From Palaeococcus pacificus DY20341 (lineage in GTDB: Archaea > Methanobacteriota_B > Thermococci > Thermococcales > Thermococcaceae): a DNA stretch of 64,000 nt. Each line of letters starts with the position of its first letter. Positions within the stretch are counted from its first letter, which is position 1. The stretch covers positions 124,001 through 188,000 of the forward strand of contig NZ_CP006019.1 in assembly GCF_000725425.1 (NCBI RefSeq), in the 5' to 3' direction. Below, one piece after another: positions 18,259-25,474 of the stretch. The notes beneath the pieces are model-generated. The model saw nothing but the letters and a program-made list of their open reading frames with translations, made no database searches and had not been told where the DNA came from. The position numbers and the translations under genes were made by a program.

Positions 18259-19239
18259 TCACAGCTTTATGAAACGCTCTTCTTTGCTGATATCATCCCT
18301 CATTATTAAAACTACCCTGCTTGGCTCATATTCATCCTCTATGTGATATCCTGGAAGGTGTTTGACTAGTTCTTCCGCAAAAGCTTTTATTTCTGCATGT
18401 TTGGGCATATTGTTTATAGTGAGTCTGTTCCTTGAATACCCCACAAACATGTATGCTTTTGCCTCGACGAACATTGGTCTTGCTTTCATAATCAGCTCTG
18501 CGTATCCTTCTGGGTTGTGCATGTTCTCGCCTTTAACGAGAGTAAGCCTAATGACGGTTCTTGTTGGCAAGCCATTCATTAATTCGAGGGTTTTGTTTAT
18601 CTTTTCCCATCCGTCGGGGATCATCGGAACATTCACTTTGTTGTATGTCTCCTCATCTGGGGCGGTGAGTGAGACATAGAACTGTGTTGGTAGCTTGTTT
18701 TCCTTGATCATCTCCTCTAAACGCTCTGGTTCAGTTCCATTTGTAACTATGAACGTAGTTATGCCCCTCTTGTGGAACTCCTCTACCAATTCGCCTATCT
18801 TTGGGTAGAGCATTGGCTCGCCGGACAGGCTGATGGCAGCATGTTTTGGTTCCATCGCTTCATCAAGCTTTCTGGCATTTATTTGATCTTTTATTCCACC
18901 ATATCCGCTTAAGAGCTTTCTCTGTGCTTTTATGCTCTCATCTATGAGGGCGGCCGGATCATCCCATGGCTCAGGGAGTTCAATACCCAAAAAGCCTTCC
19001 ATAGGGCGCCAGCAGAAAATGCAGTTGTGAGTACACCAGGCTAGCACGGGTGTCATTTGGAGGCAGCGGTGGGATTGAATCCCATAAAACTTCTGCTTGT
19101 AGCAAACACGGTTGTGCTTTATACTCTCCTTTAACCAATGGCAAAGCTTAACTCCACTGTGTCTTCCAACGAGAGCGTAATGCTGCTTTTTAAATAAATT
19201 AGCAATTTCCTCAGGCATATTATATCTCGCATCACTCAT
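18259..19239 (-). CDS. taw1: 4-demethylwyosine synthase Taw1/TYW1 (radical SAM)
   Basis: Converts N1-methylguanosine-37 of tRNA(Phe) plus pyruvate to 4-demethylwyosine in wyosine synthesis. The 326-residue protein has the radical-SAM motif CTHNCIFC (CX3CX2C) near residue 70, followed by WRPMEGF typical of TYW1. The second cluster ligands are supplied by upstream Cys (CHWLKES, VCYKQKFYG, RCLQM). AISLSGEPMLYP is the GGE-like SAM contact. The archaeal form lacks the flavodoxin domain of eukaryotic TYW1, and this length agrees. AGGTGAG precedes the ATG at 19239. Confidence 0.95.
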   Translation of the reverse strand: MSDARYNMPEEIANLFKKQHYALVGRHSGVKLCHWLKESIKHNRVCYKQKFYGIQSHRCLQMTPVLAWCTHNCIFCWRPMEGFLGIELPEPWDDPAALIDESIKAQRKLLSGYGGIKDQINARKLDEAMEPKHAAISLSGEPMLYPKIGELVEEFHKRGITTFIVTNGTEPERLEEMIKENKLPTQFYVSLTAPDEETYNKVNVPMIPDGWEKINKTLELMNGLPTRTVIRLTLVKGENMHNPEGYAELIMKARPMFVEAKAYMFVGYSRNRLTINNMPKHAEIKAFAEELVKHLPGYHIEDEYEPSRVVLIMRDDISKEERFIKL

Positions 19240-19475
19240 TTAGGCTCACCTAAACCTCGTTGAAGCTATGCTTTTAAAAGATTTTGCATCGGACTATTTG
19301 GTGATCATAAAATATCTATGCAAACGCTTTTCACATTTTTAATAATCCCCCTAAATTCTCCATATTGGTTGTAGTCTCCTAGATACCCTCAAATATTTCT
19401 GAGTCCCAATATGGCATTAGCTTATCCCATTATATGGGTGTTTTGCCTATTGTCGATATGTGGTTCAACAAAAAA

Positions 19476-19483
19476 CTTAAATA
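19476..19483 (+). promoter_or_regulatory. TATA box inside the long form of the small ORF
   Basis: CTTAAATA preceded by A-rich BRE-like sequence. Transcription would begin about 19505, at the ATG at 19506, which argues for a leaderless short form of the following gene. Confidence 0.4.
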
Positions 19484-19505
19484 CCAAGAGATTTTATTGG
19501 GCTTT

Positions 19506-19646
19506 ATGTTTAGCGAGTTAAAACCAACTTTAATTATTAAAACAAAGGCTAGAGAATTTGAAATTGATATATTTGAGGAAGATGAATTTGAGGAAAGACC
19601 AAAAGTTCGCTTCGTCCAGGAGATTAAGCGGGTTCACTTGGCATAA
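19506..19646 (+). CDS. small hypothetical protein (46 aa, or 62-70 aa from upstream ATGs)
   Basis: I do not recognise it. The reading frame is open from ATG codons at 19434, 19458 and 19506. The last is preferred because a TATA box sits 23-30 nt before it, implying a leaderless message. The product is a compact acidic/basic polypeptide (MFSELKPTLIIKTKAREFEI, EEDEFEERPKVRFVQEI), predicted as short strands. Its 3' end overlaps the convergent methyltransferase gene by 13 bp. Whether it is translated is uncertain. Confidence 0.45.
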   Translation: MFSELKPTLIIKTKAREFEIDIFEEDEFEERPKVRFVQEIKRVHLA

Positions 19647-20218
19647 CCGCTTATAACCACAATATCCTCAAAAAAATAATGTTCTCTGGCGGTTATTTCT
19701 ACATTGAAGCCTTTAGATTTGAGCTTTTCAAGCGTTTCTTCGATTCCAGTTATTGAGGACTGAACTATCTGAACTATGCCCTTTGGCTTTAAGTATTCCT
19801 TTACCTCTTCGATGAACCTATCCAAAACTTCTCTCCCGCTAGCTCCCCCGACTAAAGCCAAATCTATGGCTTCTTCTGGTTCTCCTGGTAAATAGGGGGC
19901 ATTAAATGTGATTATGTTAAATTTGCCTTCAACCTCCTCAAAGAGGTCACTCTGCCTAAACTCAACGTTTTTTATGTCATTAAGCTTAGCATTTTCCCTA
20001 GCGAGCTCAACGGCTATTGGATTAACATCAACACCTAAAACGAACTCTGCTTTTTTTGCCATGATGAGAGCTATTATCCCAGTGCCTGTGCCAACATCTA
20101 AAGCCAAATCCCCTTCTTTTACCTTCAAATTTCTCGCTAACAGAAAGCTGTCCTCTAAAGGCTCGTAAACTTGAGGGTGAAGCTTAATCTTAAGTCCTTC
20201 GTAGGTTATGTAGGGCAT
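19634..20218 (-). CDS. HemK/Mtq2-like class I methyltransferase
   Basis: SAM-dependent methyltransferase of the HemK2/Mtq2/PrmC group, which in archaea and eukaryotes methylates the Gln of the GGQ motif of release factor aRF1/eRF1 or other proteins. The 194-residue form starts MPYITYEGLKIKLHPQVYEP and has VYEPLEDSFLL, the SAM loop ALDVGTGTGIIAL, the acidic LGVDVNPIAV and the substrate motif FNAPYLP (NAPY instead of NPPY). The frame is open to 20305, but the ATG at 20218 fits the family start and lies about 25 nt after a TATA-like CATTTAAGC, so it may be leaderless. The target is inferred. Confidence 0.88.
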   Translation of the reverse strand: MPYITYEGLKIKLHPQVYEPLEDSFLLARNLKVKEGDLALDVGTGTGIIALIMAKKAEFVLGVDVNPIAVELARENAKLNDIKNVEFRQSDLFEEVEGKFNIITFNAPYLPGEPEEAIDLALVGGASGREVLDRFIEEVKEYLKPKGIVQIVQSSITGIEETLEKLKSKGFNVEITAREHYFFEDIVVISGYAK

Positions 20219-20249
20219 AAAGAAAGAAGGAGGCGAGGGCTTAAATGCT

Positions 20250-20792
<543 letters not shown>

Positions 20793-20808
20793 TCATTAAA
20801 AGGGTTGC

Positions 20809-20823
20809 GTGCAAACTTTGCAC
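20809..20823. promoter_or_regulatory. 15-nt palindrome upstream of the flavin reductase TATA box
   Basis: GTGCAAA-C-TTTGCAC, perfect 7-bp arms around one base. It lies 6 bp upstream of the TATA element, at the BRE/activator position. It is a second candidate regulator site for the same gene and different in sequence from the one at the start site. Confidence 0.45.
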
Positions 20824-20859
20824 AGCAAAATTTGATTTAAAAAATGTGCTTTGCTAAAT

Positions 20860-20958
20860 ATGGTTCAACAAATGAAACCAATCTGGATGGATAATCCTAA
20901 CTCAGAACAGTTGCTGAACAAGGAGGGTAAAGGGAGGCACGAAGGATGTCAGAAATAA
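20860..20958 (+). CDS. possible leaderless mini-ORF (32 aa)
   Basis: ATG at 20860 opens a 32-codon frame (starts MVQQMKPIWMDNPNSEQLL, ends HEGCQK). A TATA-like GATTTAAAAAAT at about 20834-20845 would place the transcript start near the ATG. The last third runs into a hairpin repeat (20932-20976), which makes a real protein doubtful. Nothing in it is recognisable. Confidence 0.2.
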   Translation: MVQQMKPIWMDNPNSEQLLNKEGKGRHEGCQK

Positions 20959-20976
20959 AACAGAAAAATGCCTCCT
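20932..20976 (-). repeat. hairpin repeat family, copy A
   Basis: A 45-nt element with GGGAGGCA and TGCCTCCT ends (7-8 bp stem) and an internal TTTCTGACATCCTTCG on the minus strand. Four relatives lie in 43596-43917. It sits 4 bp beyond the stop codon of rps27ae, so here it could serve as a 3' end or terminator structure. Confidence 0.6.
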
Positions 20977-20980
20977 TTAA

Positions 20981-21154
20981 TCACTTCCTCTTCCACTCTG
21001 TGTAGCCGCAGCGTCCGCAGCTCCAGCGATCCTTGTGTTCGGCCATAAATATTCCGGGGCCGCACCTTGGGCAGAACTTCTTCTTTCTCTCGACCTTGTC
21101 GCCCTTGACCTCATAGTACTTCCACTTTTGGGTAGCCTTCTTTTTACCAGCCAT
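20981..21154 (-). CDS. rps27ae: 30S ribosomal protein S27ae
   Basis: A 57-residue zinc-ribbon protein of the small ribosomal subunit. Minus-strand translation starts [20 protein letters not shown] and contains two Cys pairs, CPRCG and CGRCG, forming the zinc site, followed by YTEWKRK at the end. There is no ubiquitin fusion, as usual in archaea. The ATG at 21154 is 5 bp after the rps24e stop. It is the last gene of the rpoE'-spt4-kinase-rps24e-rps27ae transcription unit. Confidence 0.96.
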   Translation of the reverse strand: MAGKKKATQKWKYYEVKGDKVERKKKFCPRCGPGIFMAEHKDRWSCGRCGYTEWKRK

Positions 21155-21159
21155 CTACA

Positions 21160-21456
21160 TCACTCCTCCTGCTCTTGTATTAGGCCGTCTCTCTTTAAGA
21201 TGTACTCAGGCTCGATGTACATCATCCTCTCCTTGCTCTCATAGGCCTTAGCGTAGCCCTTTGAAACTTTGCTACCGAAGTATGAGCGAATGTACTGTAT
21301 GACAGTTGTCTCTGGGTTTAAGTCGAGCATAGCAACGAGCTTACCCTTGACGTCTTTCCTTGAGGGTGTTGGTTCTCCTTCGTGAATGACCTCAAAGTAT
21401 ATCTCCTTTCTTCCTAAGAGTGGATTTTCCTTGGTTTCAATAATCCTAATCTCCAT
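21160..21456 (-). CDS. rps24e: 30S ribosomal protein S24e
   Basis: A 98-residue small-subunit protein. It starts [19 protein letters not shown] and has [20 protein letters not shown], a hallmark of S24e, then [13 protein letters not shown] and [12 protein letters not shown]. The end EQEE is acidic. Its start overlaps the preceding kinase gene by 11 bp, with GGAGGTGG as ribosome-binding site. The pairing with S27ae is standard in archaea. Confidence 0.97.
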   Translation of the reverse strand: MEIRIIETKENPLLGRKEIYFEVIHEGEPTPSRKDVKGKLVAMLDLNPETTVIQYIRSYFGSKVSKGYAKAYESKERMMYIEPEYILKRDGLIQEQEE

Positions 21457-21994
21457 CGTAAACCACCTCCATCCTTCTAAGCAGCTTTGCGAACCTAAGC
21501 TTTTTTTCGGGTGTGACCTTTATAAGCACTACCCCTTCATTGGGCTGTCCATAAATCACCAATGAACCGAGGGGAGCGTAAATTACAGCTGGAATTGTAG
21601 CCAAATCTTCTTCTCCACAAACTTTTATGTGTACTTCTCTCCCTCTTTTAATCAGCTCAACTGATTTTTTAATGGCATTTAATAAAGCTTTCGTTATTGT
21701 TGCTGGGGGATTGTGAACTGTCATTGCAATGGCCTTACCTTCAACTTTGGGCATATATGCTTCTCTTTCGGTTTTATAATCATAAATTGCCACGTTCGGT
21801 TCTAAACCGAGGTTTACAACGTTTTCCGTCACTACATCACCAACTGTGATTAAATAGGGAGCTGACTTAAACTTCTCAAGGGATTCCAAATATGGTTGAG
21901 GAATCTCACCTTTAATAAGCTCGCCAAGAGGCTCTTTAAGTTCTTCTCTCATCCAAATTGGGAGTTTAAGATAAAAATCTTTGCACTTGCCCAT
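21446..21994 (-). CDS. GTP-dependent dephospho-CoA kinase
   Basis: Archaeal enzyme (formerly DUF359) that completes coenzyme A synthesis by phosphorylating dephospho-CoA with GTP; the characterised example is from Thermococcus kodakarensis. The 182-residue protein starts [20 protein letters not shown] and contains [31 protein letters not shown] and the C-terminal [13 protein letters not shown]-like segment ([12 protein letters not shown]), all diagnostic. The ATG at 21994 is used because CAGGTGAAA stands before it; it is 2 bp after the spt4 stop. Co-transcription with ribosomal and RNA polymerase genes is common in Thermococcales. Confidence 0.95.
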   Translation of the reverse strand: MGKCKDFYLKLPIWMREELKEPLGELIKGEIPQPYLESLEKFKSAPYLITVGDVVTENVVNLGLEPNVAIYDYKTEREAYMPKVEGKAIAMTVHNPPATITKALLNAIKKSVELIKRGREVHIKVCGEEDLATIPAVIYAPLGSLVIYGQPNEGVVLIKVTPEKKLRFAKLLRRMEVVYDGD

Positions 21995-21996
21995 TT

Positions 21997-22179
21997 TCAC
22001 CTGACCCTAATAGCGTATTTTCCTTCCACGCTCACTTTCAGGCTTTCAGCTATCCTAGACTTCTCCGGATCTAGGATTATCACTAAATCAAACCACTCAT
22101 TGCTCAAGTCCCTACTTCCACACACAGGACACTGGTCTTCTGTTGTTATGTGGTGGCAGTGTCTGCATGCTCTTATCAT
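21997..22179 (-). CDS. spt4: transcription elongation factor Spt4 (RpoE'')
   Basis: A 60-residue zinc protein, partner of Spt5 in the processivity clamp bound to RNA polymerase. It starts MIRACRHCHHITTEDQCPVC: the Cys-x2-Cys and CPVCG pairs bind zinc. DLVIILDPEKSRIAESL is the Spt5-binding strand region. The length is normal. It overlaps rpoE' by 4 bp. Confidence 0.96.
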   Translation of the reverse strand: MIRACRHCHHITTEDQCPVCGSRDLSNEWFDLVIILDPEKSRIAESLKVSVEGKYAIRVR

Positions 22180-22745
22180 TGAGCCTCACCCTCACTTTGC
22201 TTTCTCTTTTGCTTCGCTATCCACTCGAACTTTCCAAGGCCTGGCTGCCTCATGGTTAGGCCTATCTTGTTCTCTCTAACGACTTTGCTCTTTGCGCTTA
22301 TTGCGATTATCCTGGCTCTCGCTTTATCACCGAGCTTTAATATGTTCTTGCTCTCCTTTCCAACAAACTGTTTGTTCTTCTCATCATAAACCACGTAATC
22401 GTCCATTAACTGTGAGATGTGAACTAAACCGTCTAAAGGCCCAATCCTAATGAAAGCACCGTATTGGGTTATATCAACTACCTCTCCCTCAACGACCTCG
22501 TGGAGCTCGGGCTTCCACACCAGAACGTCAAAAATGGCCTCATGGTATGTGGCACCATCCCCAGGGACGATAATCCCTTCGCTAATCTCCTTTATATCCA
22601 ATACAGCCAAAACCACGCCTTCATCTTTATCGTAGATGCCCTCATATATGAGCTTGAGCTCTTCTCTCGCTGCTTCCTTTGGATCCATTGTGAACTTTGT
22701 TGGGGGAATTCTCACTACGTCTTTAACCGTCAACAGCTTGTACAT
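22176..22745 (-). CDS. rpoE: DNA-directed RNA polymerase subunit E' (Rpo7)
   Basis: Stalk subunit of archaeal RNA polymerase, homologous to eukaryotic Rpb7. The 189-residue protein starts MYKLLTVKDVVRIPPTKFTM (N-terminal RNP-like domain) and has an S1 RNA-binding domain from about residue 80 (VVDITQYGAFIRIGPLDGLV HIS region). The tail is basic then acidic (KQKRKQSEGEAQ). GGAGGTAAAG precedes the ATG. It is the first gene of its unit, downstream of ppa by 33 bp. Confidence 0.97.
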   Translation of the reverse strand: MYKLLTVKDVVRIPPTKFTMDPKEAAREELKLIYEGIYDKDEGVVLAVLDIKEISEGIIVPGDGATYHEAIFDVLVWKPELHEVVEGEVVDITQYGAFIRIGPLDGLVHISQLMDDYVVYDEKNKQFVGKESKNILKLGDKARARIIAISAKSKVVRENKIGLTMRQPGLGKFEWIAKQKRKQSEGEAQ

Positions 22746-22778
22746 GTCTTTACCTCCAAAAATTTTTGAAAAGGAAAA

Positions 22779-23309
22779 TCATTTCTTAAACTTCTCTTTG
22801 TAGAGCTCTATGGCCCTGAGAATCTCCTTCTTGGCGACGTCAGCGCCTTCCCATCCCTCAACGGTGACTTCCTTGCCCTGTAGTTCCTTATACCTCCTGA
22901 AGAAGTGGGCAATCTCGTCGAGGAATGCCTTTGGAACGTCGCTTATGTCCTTGACGTCGTCGAAGTATGGGTCCTCCACTGGGACAGCTAAAATCTTGTA
23001 GTCCCTGTCGCCGCTGTCAACCATCTTAAAGAGGCCTATTGGCCTTGCTTCAATGAGCACTCCGGGATATACTGGCTCCCTCATGATCACCATAATATCA
23101 AAGGGGTCATCATCGTCGTACCAGGTTTGTGGAATAATTCCATAGTCTACTGGATAGAAGAATGGGCTGTATAATACTCTATCGAGCTTTATCAAGCCGC
23201 TCTTTTTATCGAGCTCATACTTGTTTCTGCTTCCCTTTGGTATTTCAATCAATGCGTAAACAACCTCTGGGACTTCTGGTCCTGGCTCCAATTCGTGGAA
23301 CGGATTCAT
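22779..23309 (-). CDS. ppa: inorganic pyrophosphatase, family I
   Basis: Soluble Mg-dependent enzyme that hydrolyses pyrophosphate and pulls biosynthetic reactions forward. The 176-residue protein starts [20 protein letters not shown] and has the active-site segments [26 protein letters not shown], the signature [10 protein letters not shown] and [13 protein letters not shown]. Length and N-terminus fit the characterised Thermococcus enzymes. The ATG at 23309 follows GAGGTGATT; an in-frame GTG at 23318 is less likely. Confidence 0.97.
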   Translation of the reverse strand: MNPFHELEPGPEVPEVVYALIEIPKGSRNKYELDKKSGLIKLDRVLYSPFFYPVDYGIIPQTWYDDDDPFDIMVIMREPVYPGVLIEARPIGLFKMVDSGDRDYKILAVPVEDPYFDDVKDISDVPKAFLDEIAHFFRRYKELQGKEVTVEGWEGADVAKKEILRAIELYKEKFKK

Positions 23310-23405
23310 CTCAATCACCTCATAGCCTTTTTAAAAAGGAAGGATATAAACTTAACTCTGCATCAAAATTTAGGCGTTTCTTTTTAAAGTTTTGCTCTCT
23401 TCAGC

Positions 23406-24317
23406 TCACATCTGGGTGTAGAGGAAGTATGCGTAAAGCGCTAGCAGCGTAATGCTCGTCTTTCTTCCAACGCGGTTGTTCAGGCGAAGGGAAATGGTTA
23501 AAACAAACATTACTAAGAGCGTTAATGGCATGGTGGTTTGGAATATGCCAGTATCAACTTTTATGGGTCTTATGAGGGATGCCACTCCAATAACCATAAG
23601 GATGTCCAGGATATTTGCGCCTATTATATTGCCGACGCTTATGTTGGGTATCTTTTTGAGGGTTGCCGTTAGGGCATTGGCGAACTCTGGGAGTGAGGTT
23701 CCTATTGAGACCAGTGTTAGTGCTATTACCACTTCGGAAACTCCAAATGTCCTTGCGAGGCTAACAGCGCTATCAACCACCAGCCTGGCTCCTAAAACAA
23801 CTATCAAGCCGCTCGCGAGCATTATAAGAATTTCTCTCTTTGGGTTCCCTCCTCCCTCAGGAGGCTCTTCGAGAATCATATGCTTTTTGTAGAGGTAGTA
23901 AAGGAAGCCGAAATATATCATGATTAAACTAGCCCCATCGAGCCTCGATATTACCCCATCCCTCATCAAGAGCCAGGCATAGGCGGTTACAAAAACCATG
24001 AAGGTTGAGTTTCTCCATGCGACTTTATCAACATTCAGAGGCATTATGAAGGAGCATATCCCCAGAATAAGCGCTATGTTGGCCAAAGCGCTTCCCACGG
24101 CATTTCCTAAGGCCATATCGCTCCTTCCTTCAAATGCGGCCAGAGCAGAAACGGTAACTTCGGGGAGCGTGGTGGCAATGCTTGCCAAAACAAGAGCTAT
24201 TAAAAACTCGCTGACTCCAAACCCTTTAGCCACTCTAGAAGCGGACTCAACGAACTTATCGCTCCCTTTGATTAGCAGTATCAGTCCCACTACGAACGCT
24301 GCAATCTGGATTATCAT
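23406..24317 (-). CDS. calcium/sodium antiporter (CaCA family, YrbG-like)
   Basis: Membrane exchanger of the cation/Ca2+ superfamily. The 303-residue protein has about ten transmembrane helices in two inverted halves. Each half holds an alpha repeat: ATTLPEVTVSAL with GNAVGSALANIALILG, and GTSLPEFANALT with GNIIGANILDILMVIG. The Glu in each LPE and the Asn-rich motifs are the ion-binding residues of this family. The length is normal for prokaryotic members. The ATG at 24317 (MIIQIAAFVV) is preferred because GGGATGA lies just before it. Whether it moves Ca, Na or other cations cannot be read from sequence. Confidence 0.92.
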   Translation of the reverse strand: MIIQIAAFVVGLILLIKGSDKFVESASRVAKGFGVSEFLIALVLASIATTLPEVTVSALAAFEGRSDMALGNAVGSALANIALILGICSFIMPLNVDKVAWRNSTFMVFVTAYAWLLMRDGVISRLDGASLIMIYFGFLYYLYKKHMILEEPPEGGGNPKREILIMLASGLIVVLGARLVVDSAVSLARTFGVSEVVIALTLVSIGTSLPEFANALTATLKKIPNISVGNIIGANILDILMVIGVASLIRPIKVDTGIFQTTMPLTLLVMFVLTISLRLNNRVGRKTSITLLALYAYFLYTQM

Positions 24318-24356
24318 GGTCATCCCTTGTAGCCTTGGGGACTTCTCTTTAAAAAT

Positions 24357-24896
24357 CTAATCCTCATATCCTTCTTGTTTTCCTTTTTTGCCTTCCATCT
24401 TTATGACATAGTCGGCGGCATTTTGGAGGGCAATGCTAAAACCGGGATCAACTCCAATGATTACCATTTCTTTTCCAACTCTCTTTGCCTCACTTATAAT
24501 TGGTAGAAAATCCGCATCTCTCGTTGCAAGAGCTATTACTTCCATATCTGAATTGTAAATCAGTTCCATAGCCTCTATGGCAACTCTAACATCTGTATCT
24601 CCAGCTACGATTATGGGCTCAAAGCCTTGGTTTACTATTGCCTCTATGAGGCCTTGGGGTGCGTATTGATTTAAAACGACCTTTGCAACCCTCAATTTTC
24701 CAATTTTTTCGAGAGCTGCTTTTATATCCTCTAAATGAAGTCCAAACTCTTTCCTAAGTATGTTCGGACCGTCTATAATCAAACCAATAGATTTTTTCTT
24801 CTCTACTTTCTCTTTTTTGCGTGTTTCTTCTTTTTCTACCTTCTTTTCTTCCTTTTCTATCTCCTTGCCAAATATCTTAAACAGCCGCCTTTTCAT
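24357..24896 (-). CDS. NYN/PIN-fold protein with complete acidic site (TIGR00288-like)
   Basis: A 179-residue protein with an NYN (LabA/DUF88-like) domain from about residue 36, preceded by a charged Lys/Glu-rich segment. The acidic residues expected for a metal-dependent RNase are present: D42 in IDGPNI, D100/D102 in GDTDV, and D127/D129 in TRDADF. The family is conserved in archaea and its substrate is unknown. It overlaps the start of its tandem paralog by 4 bp (24893-24896). The C-terminus is [10 protein letters not shown]. Confidence 0.85.
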   Translation of the reverse strand: MKRRLFKIFGKEIEKEEKKVEKEETRKKEKVEKKKSIGLIIDGPNILRKEFGLHLEDIKAALEKIGKLRVAKVVLNQYAPQGLIEAIVNQGFEPIIVAGDTDVRVAIEAMELIYNSDMEVIALATRDADFLPIISEAKRVGKEMVIIGVDPGFSIALQNAADYVIKMEGKKGKQEGYED

Positions 24897-25402
24897 ATGT
24901 TCTCACCTTCAGGAGTTAGGAGTATTACATAGTCAGCACCATGTTTTAATGCAGAGCTGAAGCCGGGTTCTGCACCTATAACTACGGTTTCTTTTCCTTT
25001 TTCCTTAGCCTTTAAGATTAATGGCAAAAACTCGGCATTTCTCGTTGCAAGAGCTATTATATCTATATTTGGGTTGTATATCTCCCTCATTGCTTCAACC
25101 ACTAATTTAACCCCTGTTTCGCCGGGCACGATTATAGGCTCAAAACCTTGATTTGCCACGGCTTCTATGAGGCCTTGAGGTGCGTATTGGTTCAAAATAA
25201 CCTTTGCTACTCTTATATTCCCTATTTTTTCCAGTGCTTCGACGATATCTTCAAGGTGTATGTTAAATTCTTTCCTAAGTATGTTCGGACCGTCTATGAG
25301 AAGGGCTATTTTTTTACCCCTCTGCATTCTGCTTTTTATGGTTGCTATACTCTTGACTCCTTCTTTTGTCATCGACATAATCTTCTCCCAATTACTGGGC
25401 AT
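24893..25402 (-). CDS. NYN/PIN-fold paralog with eroded acidic site
   Basis: A 169-residue tandem relative of the next gene, with long identical blocks ([30 protein letters not shown]). It keeps D37 in IDGPNI, but the other acidic positions differ: GETG replaces GDTD and TRNAEF replaces TRDADF. The metal site is therefore probably incomplete and the protein may be a regulatory or binding partner of the intact copy. The ATG at 25402 (MPSNWEKIM) is chosen over an upstream GTG, with GGTGGT as ribosome-binding site. The two genes form one unit. Confidence 0.85.
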   Translation of the reverse strand: MPSNWEKIMSMTKEGVKSIATIKSRMQRGKKIALLIDGPNILRKEFNIHLEDIVEALEKIGNIRVAKVILNQYAPQGLIEAVANQGFEPIIVPGETGVKLVVEAMREIYNPNIDIIALATRNAEFLPLILKAKEKGKETVVIGAEPGFSSALKHGADYVILLTPEGENI

Positions 25403-25474
25403 GATAACCACCGCAGTTAATCATTGAAATGCCTAATTCAGTTTTTGACTTGAAAATATAAAAAGGTTCGCCAG

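Noticed and set aside
18245-18310. C/D-like boxes at the 3' end of taw1 (minus strand GGATGAT and CTGA)
   Set aside because: No internal C'/D' pair and no closing stem; it is coding sequence.
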